DNA of 64,000 bases. Origin: Bacteroidaceae bacterium (GTDB lineage Bacteria > Bacteroidota > Bacteroidia > Bacteroidales > Bacteroidaceae). The DNA is taken from positions 62,001 to 126,000 of the forward strand of contig JAFXVZ010000003.1 in assembly GCA_017534535.1 (NCBI GenBank), in the 5' to 3' direction. Below are positions 1 through 8,800 of the stretch, piece by piece. Both the position numbers and the translations under genes were made by a program. A model generated the notes under the pieces. It was not told the DNA's origin. It was given only the letters and a program-made list of their open reading frames with translations, and did no database searches. Each line of letters begins with the position of its first letter. Within the stretch, counting starts at the first letter, position 1.

Positions 1-311
1 GTGCATTGGCTGCTCAGATTGAGAAGCAGTGGGGGAGTATCGATGCTTTTAAAGAAGAGTTCGTCGCCAAGGGCGTAGGTGTCTTTGGCAGTGGCTGGGT
101 ATGGTTGTCTGCTCAAGTTGATGGTACATTGGTCATCACACAGGAACCTGGTGCTTCTAACCCTGTGACCAAGGGGCTGAAACCTCTGCTTACATTCGAC
201 GTTTGGGAGCATGCTTATTACCTCGACTACCAAAACCGTCGTGCTGCCCATCTTGCAGAGCTCTGGAAGATTTTGGATTGGAAGCTGATAGAGCAAAGAT
301 GGGAAAGGTAA
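1..311 (+). CDS. sodB: Fe/Mn superoxide dismutase, C-terminal part
   Basis: The window opens inside this gene; only about the last 102 codons are present, in frame from base 3. Superoxide dismutase converts superoxide to oxygen and hydrogen peroxide in the cytoplasm. The fragment carries the family's metal-binding C-terminal signature DVWEHAYYLDYQNRR, in which the Asp and the His of DVWEH are metal ligands, and the preceding GSGWVWL strand. The gene ends at TAA 309-311 and is followed by a strong terminator, so it is not co-transcribed with the next cluster. Fe versus Mn preference cannot be decided from this part. Confidence 0.93.
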   Translation, partial: ALAAQIEKQWGSIDAFKEEFVAKGVGVFGSGWVWLSAQVDGTLVITQEPGASNPVTKGLKPLLTFDVWEHAYYLDYQNRRAAHLAELWKILDWKLIEQRWER

Positions 312-338
312 AAAGGAAGATGTAAAGATGTAAGTTAT

Positions 339-376
339 GGAAGGTCGGTGCTTAGGCATCGGCCTTCCTTCGTTTT
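339..376 (+). terminator. Intrinsic terminator of the superoxide dismutase gene
   Basis: The arms 339-351 and 356-368 form a 13-bp stem with two G-T wobbles and the 4-base loop ttag. A T-rich tail (ttcgtttt) follows. Confidence 0.8.
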
Positions 377-403
377 ATCCCTAAATCTTTTAGGCGATTA
401 TTT

Positions 404-432
404 TTTGTTTTTGGGTAAATGTTGTATTTTTG
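404..432 (+). promoter_or_regulatory. Bacteroidetes-type promoter of the fucose cluster
   Basis: The -7 box TATTTTTG is at 425-432 and fits TAnnTTTG. A TTTG at 404-407 lies 17 bases upstream as the -33 element. The next start codon is at 455, leaving a leader of roughly 15 bases. Confidence 0.7.
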
Positions 433-454
433 CAGGCAATAAAATGGTATTGAA

Positions 455-796
455 ATGAAAAGATATTGCCAGACATTGACGCTTGTGGATGATGAGGAGA
501 TGATCAGAAAGTATGTGCATGTCCATTCACAGGTGTGGCCTGAGATTATACAAGGTCAGCGGGAGGTAGGTATCCTACATATGCAGATTTATCGCCATGG
601 ACGTAGCCTTTTTATGATTATGGATACGGTGGACGATTTTGACTTTGAGCGGGATATGGCACGATTGGCTACGCTGCCCAGGCAGGCTGAGTGGGAGGCA
701 TACGTGAGTCAGTTCCAGGGTTGTGCCGCTGAGTCAAGGAGTGACGAGAAATGGCAATTGATGGAGAAGATTTTTGATTCCTCTACAGGGGAGTAA
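455..796 (+). CDS. L-rhamnose/L-fucose mutarotase-like protein (RhaM/DUF718 family)
   Basis: This 113-aa protein matches the size of RhaM-type sugar mutarotases, which interconvert alpha and beta anomers of 6-deoxy-L-sugars. The family's N-terminal H-x-x-VWPE segment is visible (HSQVWPEII, about residue 25), followed by the MQIYRHG and DTVDDFDFE strands of the ferredoxin-like fold. It is the first gene of a cluster with a FucP-type permease 14 bases downstream, so L-fucose is the more likely substrate here. That substrate is an inference from context; the fold family is common to rhamnose and fucose enzymes. No signal peptide is seen, so it should act in the cytoplasm. Confidence 0.8.
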   Translation: MKRYCQTLTLVDDEEMIRKYVHVHSQVWPEIIQGQREVGILHMQIYRHGRSLFMIMDTVDDFDFERDMARLATLPRQAEWEAYVSQFQGCAAESRSDEKWQLMEKIFDSSTGE

Positions 797-810
797 CGAT
801 TATATTTGCA

Positions 811-2106
811 ATGAAGAGTACGATAACAACGAAAGACGGTATCAATTACCTGGTGCCTTTTATCTTGATAACAAGCTGCTTTGCCCTGTGGGGCTTTGCC
901 AATGATATCACGAACCCCATGGTGAAGGGTTTTTCGAAGATTTTCCGCATGAGCGTGACGGAAGGGTCGCTGGTGCAGGTGGCTTTCTATGGAGGCTATT
1001 TCTGTATGGCACTACCGGCTGCATTGTTCATTAAACGCTTCAGCTATAAGTCTGGTATCTTGATGGGACTGGGACTGTATGCTATCGGAGCGTTGATGTT
1101 CATCCCCGCGGCAAGCATCGGGAATTATTATCCTTTCTTGGTGGCTTATTTCATCCTGACCTGCGGATTGAGTTTCCTGGAAACGAGTGCCAACCCGTTC
1201 ATCCTGTCGATGGGAGAACCCGAGACGGCGACAAGGCGGTTGAACCTGGCACAGTCGTTCAATCCCATGGGGTCTTTGTGTGGTATGTTCGTGGCGATGT
1301 ATTTCATCCAGGCAAGGATGAATCCGCTTTCTACAGCTGAACGTGCATTGCTGGATGATGCTTCATTTGAGGCCTTGAAGGCATCTGACTTGGCGGTGGT
1401 GGTGAAACCCTATGCTGCCATTGGTATTCTGCTGGCGATAGTGTTTGTGCTGATTCTCTTGACCAAGATTCCTATCAAGAAGAAAGAAACAGGGGGGATG
1501 TCTTTGGCGTTTGGTCCAACCCTCAAGCGTCTGTTTGCCAACAAAACTTATCGTAATGGCGTGGTTGCCCAGTTTTTCTATATCGGAGCACAGATTACCT
1601 GCTGGACATTCATCATTCAGTATGGAACACATGTGTTCATGGGGGAAGGCATGGATGAACAGTCGGCAGAGATCTTGAGTCAAAGGTTGAATATCGTGGC
1701 AATGGCGCTGTTCTGTTGCTCTCGCTTCGTATGTACAGCCTTGATGAAGTATTTCCGTCCTGCTGCGATGCTGACCTTGTTTGCAGGAGCAGCGATTGTA
1801 TTCTGCATGGTGGTGGCTTTTGTTGGTGGTCGTGTGGGCATCTACAGCTTGGTGGCTGTGTCCATTTGCATGAGTTTGATGTTCCCAACTATCTACGGTT
1901 TGGCACTCAAGGATGTGGGTCCTGATGCTGAGATTGGTTCTGCGGGATTGATTATGGCGATATTGGGTGGTTCGTTGTTGCCACCGGTACAGGCTTTGAT
2001 TATTGATGTGGGGCATGTGGAGTTGTCTTTTTTGGTGCCGCTCATTTGTTTCGTGGTGGTGATGTTCTATGGACTTAAGTGTAAGAGGTTGACTATTGAC
2101 TATTGA
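811..2106 (+). CDS. fucP: L-fucose:H+ symporter, major facilitator family
   Basis: The 431-aa protein has about 12 hydrophobic segments and is close to the length of Escherichia coli FucP (438 aa). It imports L-fucose with protons across the inner membrane. The conserved segments LWGFANDITNP near the first helix and LETSANPFILSMG (Glu near residue 123), followed by RLNLAQSFNPMGS, are typical of the FHS subfamily; in FucP an Asp in the first helix and the Glu of LETAANP serve proton coupling. The reading frame ends in heptad repeats: the last residues LTIDY are encoded by gttgactattgactat, so the native C-terminus may have been a few residues different. Confidence 0.88.
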   Translation: MKSTITTKDGINYLVPFILITSCFALWGFANDITNPMVKGFSKIFRMSVTEGSLVQVAFYGGYFCMALPAALFIKRFSYKSGILMGLGLYAIGALMFIPAASIGNYYPFLVAYFILTCGLSFLETSANPFILSMGEPETATRRLNLAQSFNPMGSLCGMFVAMYFIQARMNPLSTAERALLDDASFEALKASDLAVVVKPYAAIGILLAIVFVLILLTKIPIKKKETGGMSLAFGPTLKRLFANKTYRNGVVAQFFYIGAQITCWTFIIQYGTHVFMGEGMDEQSAEILSQRLNIVAMALFCCSRFVCTALMKYFRPAAMLTLFAGAAIVFCMVVAFVGGRVGIYSLVAVSICMSLMFPTIYGLALKDVGPDAEIGSAGLIMAILGGSLLPPVQALIIDVGHVELSFLVPLICFVVVMFYGLKCKRLTIDY

Positions 2107-2124
2107 CCATTGACAATTAAGAAT

Positions 2125-3294
2125 ATGGCTAAGAAGGTTTTTGTAAGTGGATGTTATGACTTGCTGCATAGTGGTCATGTGGAGTTCTTCCGTCAGGCTG
2201 CACAATATGGTGATTTGTACGTGGGCATTGGTTCGGATGCGACAATCCTGGAGTATAAGCACCACAAGACGGTGTATTGCGAGCAGGAACGTTTGTTCAT
2301 GGTGAAGAGTATCCGGTATGTGAAGGATGCATTTATCAATGCTGGCCATGGCATCATGGATTTTATCCCTACTGTGGAGGCCCTGAAGCCTGATATCTTG
2401 GTGGTGAACGAGGATGGTGCCAATGAGGAGAAACGTCGCTTCTGTGAGGAACGGGGAATAGAGTATGTGGTGCTGTCTCGTGAACCGCACGAGGGATTGG
2501 AGGCCCGTTCGTCAACTTCATTGAAGCAGAATCTGTGTATGATTCCCACACGACTGGACTTGGCAGGTACGTGGATTGACCAGCCTTCTGTGAATTGCTT
2601 TGCCCCGGGTTGGGCGATTACGATATCGTTGGAACCCACCTTCGAGATCCGTGACCGCTGTGGGCTGAGTACCAGTACCCGAAACATGATTAAGAAGATT
2701 TGGCCATATCAGTTGCCTAAGATGGATCCGGAGATGTTGGCGAAGCTGGTGTTCTGCTTCGAGAATGATCCTGAGCGTTCGGATGGCATCATATCTGGTG
2801 CACAAGACAGTATCGGTATCTGTGTGCCTGGTCTTTGCAGGCATTATTATAATAACCGCTTCTGGCCGGAGAAGATAGAGACCTGCTATGATGAGCCTGT
2901 GTTGAGTTGGTTGGAGGAGCATCTGGTGATGATTCCGATGGAGCCTCGCAAGCCGGATTGCTCTGTGGTGGAAGGGAAGGATATTACGGAGGTCAAGGTG
3001 AAGGCACTGACAAAGGCTGCGGATGACTGTTGGGAGGCTATCTTACATAGGGATTTGTCTGCTTTTGCCCAAGCTTATGCCGATAGCTTCCATGCGCAAA
3101 CGGCTTTGTTCCCTGCCATGATCCAGGGTTGTGTGGCTGATTACATCGAAAGATACAAGAATCTCGTACTGGCTTATAAGATGCCTGGTGCAGGTGGTGG
3201 TGGCTACCTTGCCTGCGTAGTGACTGATGCAGTTCAGTTTGCCGCTGAACACCCTGAAGCCTTCCGACTGGTCATTCGCCGTCCTGAGGAATAA
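2125..3294 (+). CDS. Bifunctional cytidylyltransferase-like / GHMP kinase-like protein
   Basis: The ATG at 2125 (MAKKVFVSGCYD) is preferred over an upstream TTG at 2110 that lies in heptad-repeat DNA. Residues 1 to about 135 form a nucleotidyltransferase domain with the HSGH signature (GCYDLLHSGHVEFF) of glycerol-3-phosphate cytidylyltransferase relatives. Residues about 140 to 390 look like a GHMP sugar kinase: RLDLAGTWIDQP for motif 1, SGAQDSIGI in the place of motif 2, and PGAGGGGYLAC for motif 3. The gene sits directly after fucP, so a role in activating a deoxysugar or its breakdown product is plausible, but the substrate is not known to me. It is not the classical Fkp, which is about 950 aa. 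Its 3' end overlaps the convergent GH127 gene by 23 bases. Confidence 0.72.
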   Translation: MAKKVFVSGCYDLLHSGHVEFFRQAAQYGDLYVGIGSDATILEYKHHKTVYCEQERLFMVKSIRYVKDAFINAGHGIMDFIPTVEALKPDILVVNEDGANEEKRRFCEERGIEYVVLSREPHEGLEARSSTSLKQNLCMIPTRLDLAGTWIDQPSVNCFAPGWAITISLEPTFEIRDRCGLSTSTRNMIKKIWPYQLPKMDPEMLAKLVFCFENDPERSDGIISGAQDSIGICVPGLCRHYYNNRFWPEKIETCYDEPVLSWLEEHLVMIPMEPRKPDCSVVEGKDITEVKVKALTKAADDCWEAILHRDLSAFAQAYADSFHAQTALFPAMIQGCVADYIERYKNLVLAYKMPGAGGGGYLACVVTDAVQFAAEHPEAFRLVIRRPEE

Positions 3295-5692
3295 TCCTGA
3301 AATAATGGGTTGATTCTTGATCGATGTAATAATCGGGATAGAAAGTATGCCCCTGATAAGTGAGGGTGTAAAGGTTGGCATCGGCAGGGGGGCCTTGGCT
3401 CGACTTGCTTACCCTGAACTCACTAAGGTCAGGACTGCAAGTCAGGGTTGCTTCTTCCCAAGACTGGAAGCCTGAGGCAGCCATAACCATGGGACCTAAC
3501 ATCAAGGCACCTGTCCACGCAGGAGTGAACCATTGTTTCACATCTTTGTCAATCACTGCCACATTCATTTTATCGGGTGCATAGTCGATATGCTTGCTAA
3601 ATGGCATCTTGACGGTAACTACATCATCGGTGGTCCATACCCGCTCCGGGATGGTGACGTAGGAGGATGGTTGGTAGTTGTCGGCAATGGATACGCCATT
3701 CAGTTGGATGTCGAAGCCTGAGGTAGCCCAATAAGGAACACGGAGCTTCATGGTGAACTTGCTTGTGCCTTGCGTAAGGCGGATGGTAGATTGCTCCGCT
3801 GGCCAGGCACATTCCTGGCTGATGGTTACTTGCTGGGCATCCCACGTGGCAAGGGTGGGGAGGTAGAGTCCTACCCAGATGGTGTTGTCGTTGACAAAAT
3901 AAGCAGCTTCCTGATACTTTACATGATTCTCGGATCCTGTGCCCCCACAACACGACTCATGGGGCGTTTCATTGCCCCAAGGCTTCGAGGCATTCAAGCC
4001 TAAGGCATAATGGTAGGTGGTTTGGTATTGATGTGGATTAAGTGAACCAACTATTTGATTATAAAGCAGTCTCTCGTAGTAATCCATATATCGTGCATCA
4101 TCGGGATTGTAGCAGTTCAAGTCCTTGGTGAGCTTCGCCAAGTTATAGGCACAACAGGTTTCATTCAGTGTGGGGTCATAGCCCTCTGCATTGGCATTGG
4201 TGGCAAGGTTAAAGAGTTGGGTGTAAGGCTGACGGAACATCTCGGCATTGCCCACGCCTCCTGTGGCATAGCGGTATCGTCCTTGAATCAGGTTCCAGAA
4301 ATTCACGGCGATATGATAATAGTCGGCATTGCCATTGTTCCTAAAACTACGCAAGGCACCCGTGATCATAGGAATGTGCTGGTTGGCGTGACGCGTACGG
4401 ATGGCATCGATATTCCTTGTCAGGGGATGGAAGAATGCCGGACTGTCGAAGTAGTTGGCTGCTTCTGATAGCTTGGACTTTTCAGCTGGGTCGCTCGCCA
4501 TCTCTGCCAATCGTGACAGAGATTCACACATGCCACCTACCTCGCCTGCTATATACATGTTCCACATCTCATAACGATTGCCGGGTTTGGCGCGTCGTTC
4601 CTCTTGTGTGCCGTTGCTCTTGACATAGGTGCGATAATGCAGACGGTTCCATACCCACAAGCCCATGTCCTTGGCAATGAGCAAAGCTTTCGAGGCAATG
4701 GCAGGGTCGTCCATGTAGGTGGCAATGTCAATCAAGCCAGCCAACTGCTTGTGGATGGAGTAGTAGGGTGCCCACACCCAGTTCTCGTTGTGGTATGGAC
4801 GATACATTTCCACTAACACGGCATGTTGGGCTGGGATGGCATTCAGGTAGCCGTAGCCATAGTTGGCATACTCCTTTTTATATTGATCGAAGGCTTCCCA
4901 GGTGCCTTGCAGTTTTCGGAGTTCCTGTTCCGGAGCCAAGTCGCGAGCCTCACGATACCTGCCTAATCGGTTGTCCCATACGAAGGTACGTTCCTGGCAT
5001 TCACGCAGTTCATTCACCATGCGGGTGATGTTATCCTTTAAGATTGCTTTCTGTGAGGCATCCTGACAACTGGCATAGGCAAGTGCCAAAGCCGACATAT
5101 AATGACCGGAACCATGTCCTTTCAGTTTGGTGGTGGGAGAATCCCAGCCGGCTGATTTCGTATAGCCTTCCGTGCTGAGCCCGTAGGTGTCTCGGTAGTT
5201 GTATAACTGCTGACTCACATCCCACTTGAGTATCTCCTGCAAATCCAGGTTGCGATTCCAAGTTAGGCGGTTATCACCCGTAAGTTGAGTTTTGTTCAGT
5301 GGTAACGTCTCGGCGATGGGCTGTGGGGCAGGAGCCATGAAAGGCTTGTCTGTTACCTGGATGTGAGCTGTCAGGGGATAGCCGTTGACAGAGGTGTCGT
5401 CACCGATGATGAAACCCTGTACGCCATAGCATGAGCCTACGGGTCTTAATATAGAGTCTGCCTCCACCTCTTCTATTGCGGGTGAGGCATTTAGCCATAC
5501 CACTTGACGATAGTCGGAAGAGCCATCAGCATAGGTGGTCAGCACCCGTGCAGGTAGGCGAGGGGTAGTACCTACAGGGGTTACTACACGGACTTCCTCC
5601 ACTCTGGAAATCGTTTTTCTTGAAGGCTGAGTACTGCAAGATATGAGACAGGTCAGCACCAACAACAGACAATATGTAGGAAAATGTTTCAT
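3272..5692 (-). CDS. GH127 (DUF1680) lipoprotein, putative beta-L-arabinofuranosidase
   Basis: The 806-aa protein starts with a lipoprotein signal (LVLTCLISCST; lipid-modified Cys near residue 19) and should be exported and membrane anchored. After a short N-terminal beta domain comes the (alpha/alpha)6 barrel of DUF1680. Two cysteine clusters are visible: ETCCAYNL near residue 509 and ESCCGGTG near residue 580. In GH127 enzymes one Cys of the second cluster is the nucleophile and the Cys residues with a Glu hold zinc, so the enzyme looks intact. GH127 removes beta-L-arabinofuranose, but DUF1680 relatives have other activities. A -7 box stands only 5 bases before the ATG. The gene is alone in its orientation here. 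Confidence 0.85.
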   Translation of the reverse strand: MKHFPTYCLLLVLTCLISCSTQPSRKTISRVEEVRVVTPVGTTPRLPARVLTTYADGSSDYRQVVWLNASPAIEEVEADSILRPVGSCYGVQGFIIGDDTSVNGYPLTAHIQVTDKPFMAPAPQPIAETLPLNKTQLTGDNRLTWNRNLDLQEILKWDVSQQLYNYRDTYGLSTEGYTKSAGWDSPTTKLKGHGSGHYMSALALAYASCQDASQKAILKDNITRMVNELRECQERTFVWDNRLGRYREARDLAPEQELRKLQGTWEAFDQYKKEYANYGYGYLNAIPAQHAVLVEMYRPYHNENWVWAPYYSIHKQLAGLIDIATYMDDPAIASKALLIAKDMGLWVWNRLHYRTYVKSNGTQEERRAKPGNRYEMWNMYIAGEVGGMCESLSRLAEMASDPAEKSKLSEAANYFDSPAFFHPLTRNIDAIRTRHANQHIPMITGALRSFRNNGNADYYHIAVNFWNLIQGRYRYATGGVGNAEMFRQPYTQLFNLATNANAEGYDPTLNETCCAYNLAKLTKDLNCYNPDDARYMDYYERLLYNQIVGSLNPHQYQTTYHYALGLNASKPWGNETPHESCCGGTGSENHVKYQEAAYFVNDNTIWVGLYLPTLATWDAQQVTISQECAWPAEQSTIRLTQGTSKFTMKLRVPYWATSGFDIQLNGVSIADNYQPSSYVTIPERVWTTDDVVTVKMPFSKHIDYAPDKMNVAVIDKDVKQWFTPAWTGALMLGPMVMAASGFQSWEEATLTCSPDLSEFRVSKSSQGPPADANLYTLTYQGHTFYPDYYIDQESTHYFRIIPQDGE

Positions 5693-5697
5693 ATTTG

Positions 5698-5705
5698 CAA
5701 AGGTA
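5698..5705 (-). promoter_or_regulatory. -7 box of the GH127 gene, very close to the start codon
   Basis: Read on the minus strand, the sequence is TACCTTTG, a full TAnnTTTG match. Only five bases separate it from the ATG at 5692-5690, so the transcript would have almost no leader. Confidence 0.5.
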
Positions 5706-5750
5706 TGACTATTTTTTATGGCATGAAATCAGTTTTAAGTTTTTTTTTAT

Positions 5751-5758
5751 TATATTTG
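5751..5758 (+). promoter_or_regulatory. -7 box upstream of the alpha-2-macroglobulin gene
   Basis: TATATTTG is a perfect TAnnTTTG, 56 bases before the first ATG at 5815. A T-rich tract precedes it; no clear -33 TTG is seen. Confidence 0.6.
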
Positions 5759-5814
5759 TGCAATAATTTGGCTGAAGGATGCATTATCCTGTCAGAAACA
5801 AATAAATATTCATA

Positions 5815-8800
5815 ATGCCTATGAAAAAGTTAGTTAGTATAAGTGTGATCATAACCATCTTAAGTACCATGATTCATATTCCATTGTTTGCACAATCGTA
5901 TGACAGCCTGTGGAAACAGGTGAAGGAGGCAGAGGACAAGAGTCTGCCCAAAACCGTGATGGAACTGTCTGACAAGATATTCCTCAAGGCACAGAAGGAA
6001 CAGAATGCTCCGCAGATGTTCAAGGCTTACCTCTACAAGGCTCAGAGCCAGGAGGAGGTGACGCCCGACAGCATCTATCCCAATTTCCAATTCGTGGAGA
6101 AATGGTTGAAAGAAGAGAAGAACTCGGTGAACCGCTCCATCCTGCACTCGATGTTGGCAGGGATGTATCAGGACTATCTGAGTCGTCACTCGTATGAGTT
6201 GCGTAACCGCACCGAACTGGCAGAGGGAGAGGTGCCTGAAGATATGCGTGAGTGGACCAGAGGCATCTTCGAGAAGAAGGCTGAGGAGCATGCCAATGCC
6301 GTATTGGCGGATGTGCCTACCTTGCTCAAGACATCGGCAGAGAAATATGTGCCTTTCGCCATCCTGGGCGATGGTAGTGAGTTTTATGCCCACGATATGT
6401 ATCACCTTATGGCTATGCGTACCATAGATAATCTGGGTGATTTGGGCAATCAAAAGGACCGCATCGAGGCTATCTACCAGCAGATGATGCAAACCTATCA
6501 GGGCATGAAGGGCAAGGAGGAGGCTACGCTGATGGTGACCCTCGACTATTGGAAGTGGAAAGGTACAGCAACCCTCGATACTTATGACGAGCTAATCAAC
6601 CGTTACGAAAAGTTCCCTGCCGTGATGGAGGTGTATTTGCTCAAGGTTAATTGGCTGGATCGCTTTGAACGTCCTGCTGAGGCCCTGCAAGTGATTGACA
6701 AGGCTGTGTCGCTTTATCCTAGATACAAAAGGGTAAACGCTTTCTACGAAAAGAAGGAAGACATTCTTAATGCCCATTTATCTGCCGATATGCTGAAGAT
6801 GCTCTATCCTTCAGAGAACATGAACTTGAGCATCGACTTCCAGAATCTGCAGGGTGTGGATGTGGAGCTCAGTAAGACCAATTTGAAGGAGTTGCCCGAT
6901 GATGAGCAGATCAAGGAGGGAACGCTGGAGAAGCTGGGTTTGCAGTTGGTGCAGCAGTGGCATTTCGACCTAGATTGTGGTGAGGGTGACAATAACAAGT
7001 ACCTGCGTCATACCAATGATTTCAAAATCACAGCTCCCGAGAAGCCGGGTGTGTATCTGATGAGTATTACTCCTAAGGGTTATCCCAAACTGATTCTCTA
7101 CAGATATCTGGTGGTGAGCCGTTTCAAGGTACTGACGCTCAACCTGGGCGATGGTAATACTGAGGTGGTGACACTTGACCGTAAGACAGGCCAGCCAATT
7201 GGTGGGGTGGAGGTGACTTTCTACCGTGGCTCTGGCAAGAATTACAAAGAATACAATAAGGTGACAACCGGCAACGATGGCAGGGCTGTATTCAAGAGCT
7301 CCATCAGCAATTATTCTACATACGTTGCCAAGAAGGGTGACGATACCGCGATGCTGGAGCAGAATGTCTATCTGCGCAATTCTGCGAATGAACACGAGGT
7401 GGAACGTGAAGAGAGCCTGAAGTTGCTGACCGACCGTTCTATCTACCGTCCCGGACAGACGGTATTTGTGAAGGGTATATTCTACGAACAGAATGCCGAC
7501 GAGGCTCAAGTGTTGAAGAACCGGTCTTTGCACTTGACGATGCATGATGTTAATGGCAAGGAACTGTCGGCTGTTGATGTGCACACCAATGATTTCGGTT
7601 CGTTCAATACTTCGTTTGTGCTGCCTACGGCTGCCCTGAACGGTATGTTCCGCATCCGTGCCAACGATCGTGAAGGTACCAGCGTACGTTTCAGGGTGGA
7701 GGAGTATAAGCGTCCTACCTTTGAAATCACTTTCGACCCTATCAAGGAGGCTTATCGCTTGGGCGATAAGGTGGAACTGAAGGGGCATGTGCAGACCTTC
7801 AGCGGAGCTACGGTACAGAATGTGCCGCTGCAGTACCGCATTACAGGTAATCTGTGGCGCCTTTGGACTGTTGAAGATAACCCGCAGGCTGCTGACAGCG
7901 TGATGATTGACAACAAGGGCAACTTCACCATTCCTATAGAACTGAAGACCAACGACAGCAGCCGTTCACTGAGCTTCGGGATAGAGGTGACTGTAACCAA
8001 CGAGGCTGGTGAAACACAGACTGCCAGTAGGAATATCTGGGCAAGTCCACGGGCTTATTCACTGAATATTAACATCCCAACCTACTTGCAGAAGCAGGTG
8101 GAAAACAACCTCAAGTTTACTCCTGTTGTTTCCAACCAGGCTGGAGAACAGCAACAGCGCGATGTACGCTACCGTCTGTTCAAGTTGGAGAAGGAAAGCT
8201 TTGACTCCGATGAAGTGAAGAAGCAAGTGCCAGTGGAAGAAGGGGTGTTGAAAGGCAATGAAGAACATCTGTTCAGTAGCTGGAGCAACCTGCCATCAGC
8301 TCTCTATTTGATGGAACTGAAGGTTGTGGGCGAGGAGGAACTGCCAGAGGAACAGCAGGCTTTAATAGAGACTACGTTCAACCTCTACCAGCCTGCCGAC
8401 AAGACTTTCGGTACCTTCGTGGATACCTTCTTGGACAATACAGGCTTCAGGTTTAAATTCGATAAGGATGAGCCTGCCACCTTCGTGTTTGGTACCTCGC
8501 ACCCAGACGCATACGTGCTGATGGATGTATTCTCGAACGACCGTCGCATCGAGACCCGTTCGCTGCATCTCAACAATGAGCTTAACAAGTTCGATTTCCC
8601 TTACCAGGATGCCTATGGCGATGGGGTAACCGTGCTCTTCACCTTCGTAAAAGATGATAAGGTATATTCACGCACTGTTTATATTGAACATAAGCGTCCA
8701 GAGAGGAACCTGTCTATGAAGTGGGAGGTGTTCCGCGACAAGCTGCTGCCTGGTCAGCAGGAGGAGTGGAGACTGGTCATCAAGACTCCAGACGGTGTTC

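Noticed and set aside
1363-2490. Long open frame on the minus strand (375 codons) opposite fucP and the fusion kinase
   Set aside because: The product is His/Gln/Thr-rich without any motif, and it is a mirror of two well-supported genes.
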